From: Paenibacillus hexagrammi
Lineage (GTDB): Bacteria; Bacillota; Bacilli; Paenibacillales; NBRC-103111
NCBI RefSeq assembly: GCF_021513275.1
Contig: NZ_CP090978.1
Span: 5,098,501 to 5,162,500, forward strand
Length of the DNA stretch: 64,000 nt
Reading direction: 5' to 3'
Shown: positions 63,272-64,000 of the stretch, piece by piece
How the letters are laid out: each line of letters starts with the position of its first letter
Position numbering within the stretch: the stretch's first letter is position 1
Program-made: the position numbers and the translations under genes
The notes under the pieces: generated by a model
The model's database searches: none
What the model saw: the letters and a program-made list of their open reading frames with translations, nothing else
What the model was told of the DNA's origin: nothing

Positions 63272-64000
63272 ATGAAAACGTTAGTGCTTACCGAAAAGCC
63301 AAGTGTAGCCAAGGAAATCGCTCGTGTACTCGGCTGCAATCAGAAGCAAAAGCACCACTTTGAGGGACCCAAGTACGTCGTGACATGGGCGCTGGGCCAT
63401 CTGGTTACATTAGCCGAGCCCGACGATTATGATCCACGCTACAAAACGTGGAATTTGGAAGATCTACCGATCATCCCAGATCGCATGAAGCTTAAGGTCA
63501 TTAAGGAAACCTCGCATCAATTCCGCGGAATCGAGCATCTGGCTAAGCGTCCCGATCTCTCCGAGCTCGTGATCGCCACCGATGCAGGGCGCGAGGGAGA
63601 GCTTGTCGCCCGCTGGATTATGGAGCTGATCCGCTGGAAAAAGCCGTTCAAGCGGCTCTGGATCTCCTCGCAGACGGATCAGGCCATCCGTGAGGGCTTT
63701 GCCAAGCTGAAGCCAGGCAGCGACTATAATCGGCTGTATCAATCAGCCGTATGCCGTTCAGAGGCCGACTGGCTCATCGGTCTCAATGTCACCAGGGCGC
63801 TGACCAGCAAGTTCGGCGCTTCTCTGTCTGCGGGACGCGTGCAGACGCCGACGCTCGCCATGATGATACGCAGGGAGGCCGAAATCCGCGAGTTCCGTCC
63901 CGTCGATTACTGGATGATCGAAGCCGATTTCGGATCGTTCCGCGCGCTATGGCGGGACCCGAAGAGCGGCGATACCCGCATCTTTGACCGAGATCGTGCC
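63272..64000 (+). CDS. topB: DNA topoisomerase III, N-terminal part (cut by window edge)
   Basis: The first 243 residues: the TOPRIM Glu in VLTEKPSVAKEIARVLG, the Asp pair in VIATDAGREGELVARWI, and the start of the type IA domain (LSAGRVQTPTLAMM). It starts at ATG 63272 after AGAAGAGG. The catalytic Tyr lies outside the window. Confidence 0.95.
   Translation, partial: MKTLVLTEKPSVAKEIARVLGCNQKQKHHFEGPKYVVTWALGHLVTLAEPDDYDPRYKTWNLEDLPIIPDRMKLKVIKETSHQFRGIEHLAKRPDLSELVIATDAGREGELVARWIMELIRWKKPFKRLWISSQTDQAIREGFAKLKPGSDYNRLYQSAVCRSEADWLIGLNVTRALTSKFGASLSAGRVQTPTLAMMIRREAEIREFRPVDYWMIEADFGSFRALWRDPKSGDTRIFDRDRA

Noticed and set aside
1..64000. CRISPR array, prophage or rRNA/tRNA genes
   Set aside because: No regular spaced repeats, no phage structural genes and no complete RNA gene were seen in the window.

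Overview
The window looks like chromosome from a Paenibacillus-type member of the Bacillota. The reasons are strong AGGAGG ribosome sites with frequent GTG and TTG starts, YesM/YesN-type two-component pairs, an S-layer-homology protein, a YjcZ-type small protein, many sugar ABC transporters and GH43/GH4 hydrolases, and uneven GC content (GC-rich genes near 3.6-4.3, 17.8-18.2 and 52.7-53.3 kb; AT-rich around 19.4-22 kb). These are inferences from gene content; no RNA gene is present to fix the species.

Layout. 0-5.6 kb: end of a response regulator, a PepSY-type membrane protein, a divergent SDR/merR pair sharing a MerR-type operator, an isochorismatase-fold protein behind twin operators, an M24 peptidase and a decayed Rpn nuclease. 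5.6-12.4 kb (minus strand): a compact Tad/Flp-like secretion-pilus operon (CpaB, TadZ, TadA, TadB, TadC, two ~49-residue single-helix proteins, two TadE/F-like proteins) behind a possible attenuator leader. 12.6-19.3 kb: MFS exporter, YjcZ-like protein, metallo-hydrolase, thioredoxin-like protein, DedA protein, LysR with a divergent HPP protein, a cupredoxin. 19.5-22.4 kb: an IS4-family element that split a lipoprotein gene, and decayed DNA.

22.4-47.4 kb is a sugar island. It holds a GH4 alpha-galactosidase-type enzyme with a divergent AraC regulator; a YtfQRT-YjfF type (galactofuranose/galactose) ABC importer with two substrate-binding lipoproteins; a divergent histidine kinase, response regulator and third binding protein that form a probable three-component sensor; an S-layer-homology protein; then an arabinan module (AraNPQ-like importer and three GH43 enzymes, no ATPase gene), a chemoreceptor and an ArsR-type regulator with an unusual C-terminal domain. 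47.5-56.6 kb carries the conserved RDD / SpoIIM-family / DUF58 / MoxR / DUF4350 / DUF4129 membrane cluster. 56.7-64 kb: a GGDEF protein, ThuA, SDR, VOC, a self-regulated LacI factor, a TSUP transporter, a lipoprotein and the start of topB.

A property of the sequence affects the annotation. Ten genes are each broken by single-base changes in short runs of one base (11 events, 10 of them a missing base), and each is restored to a full-length family protein by one base per event. One of these changes makes a false MoxR-DUF58 fusion. This pattern is best explained by homopolymer errors in the assembly, so these are annotated as single genes with an apparent frameshift.
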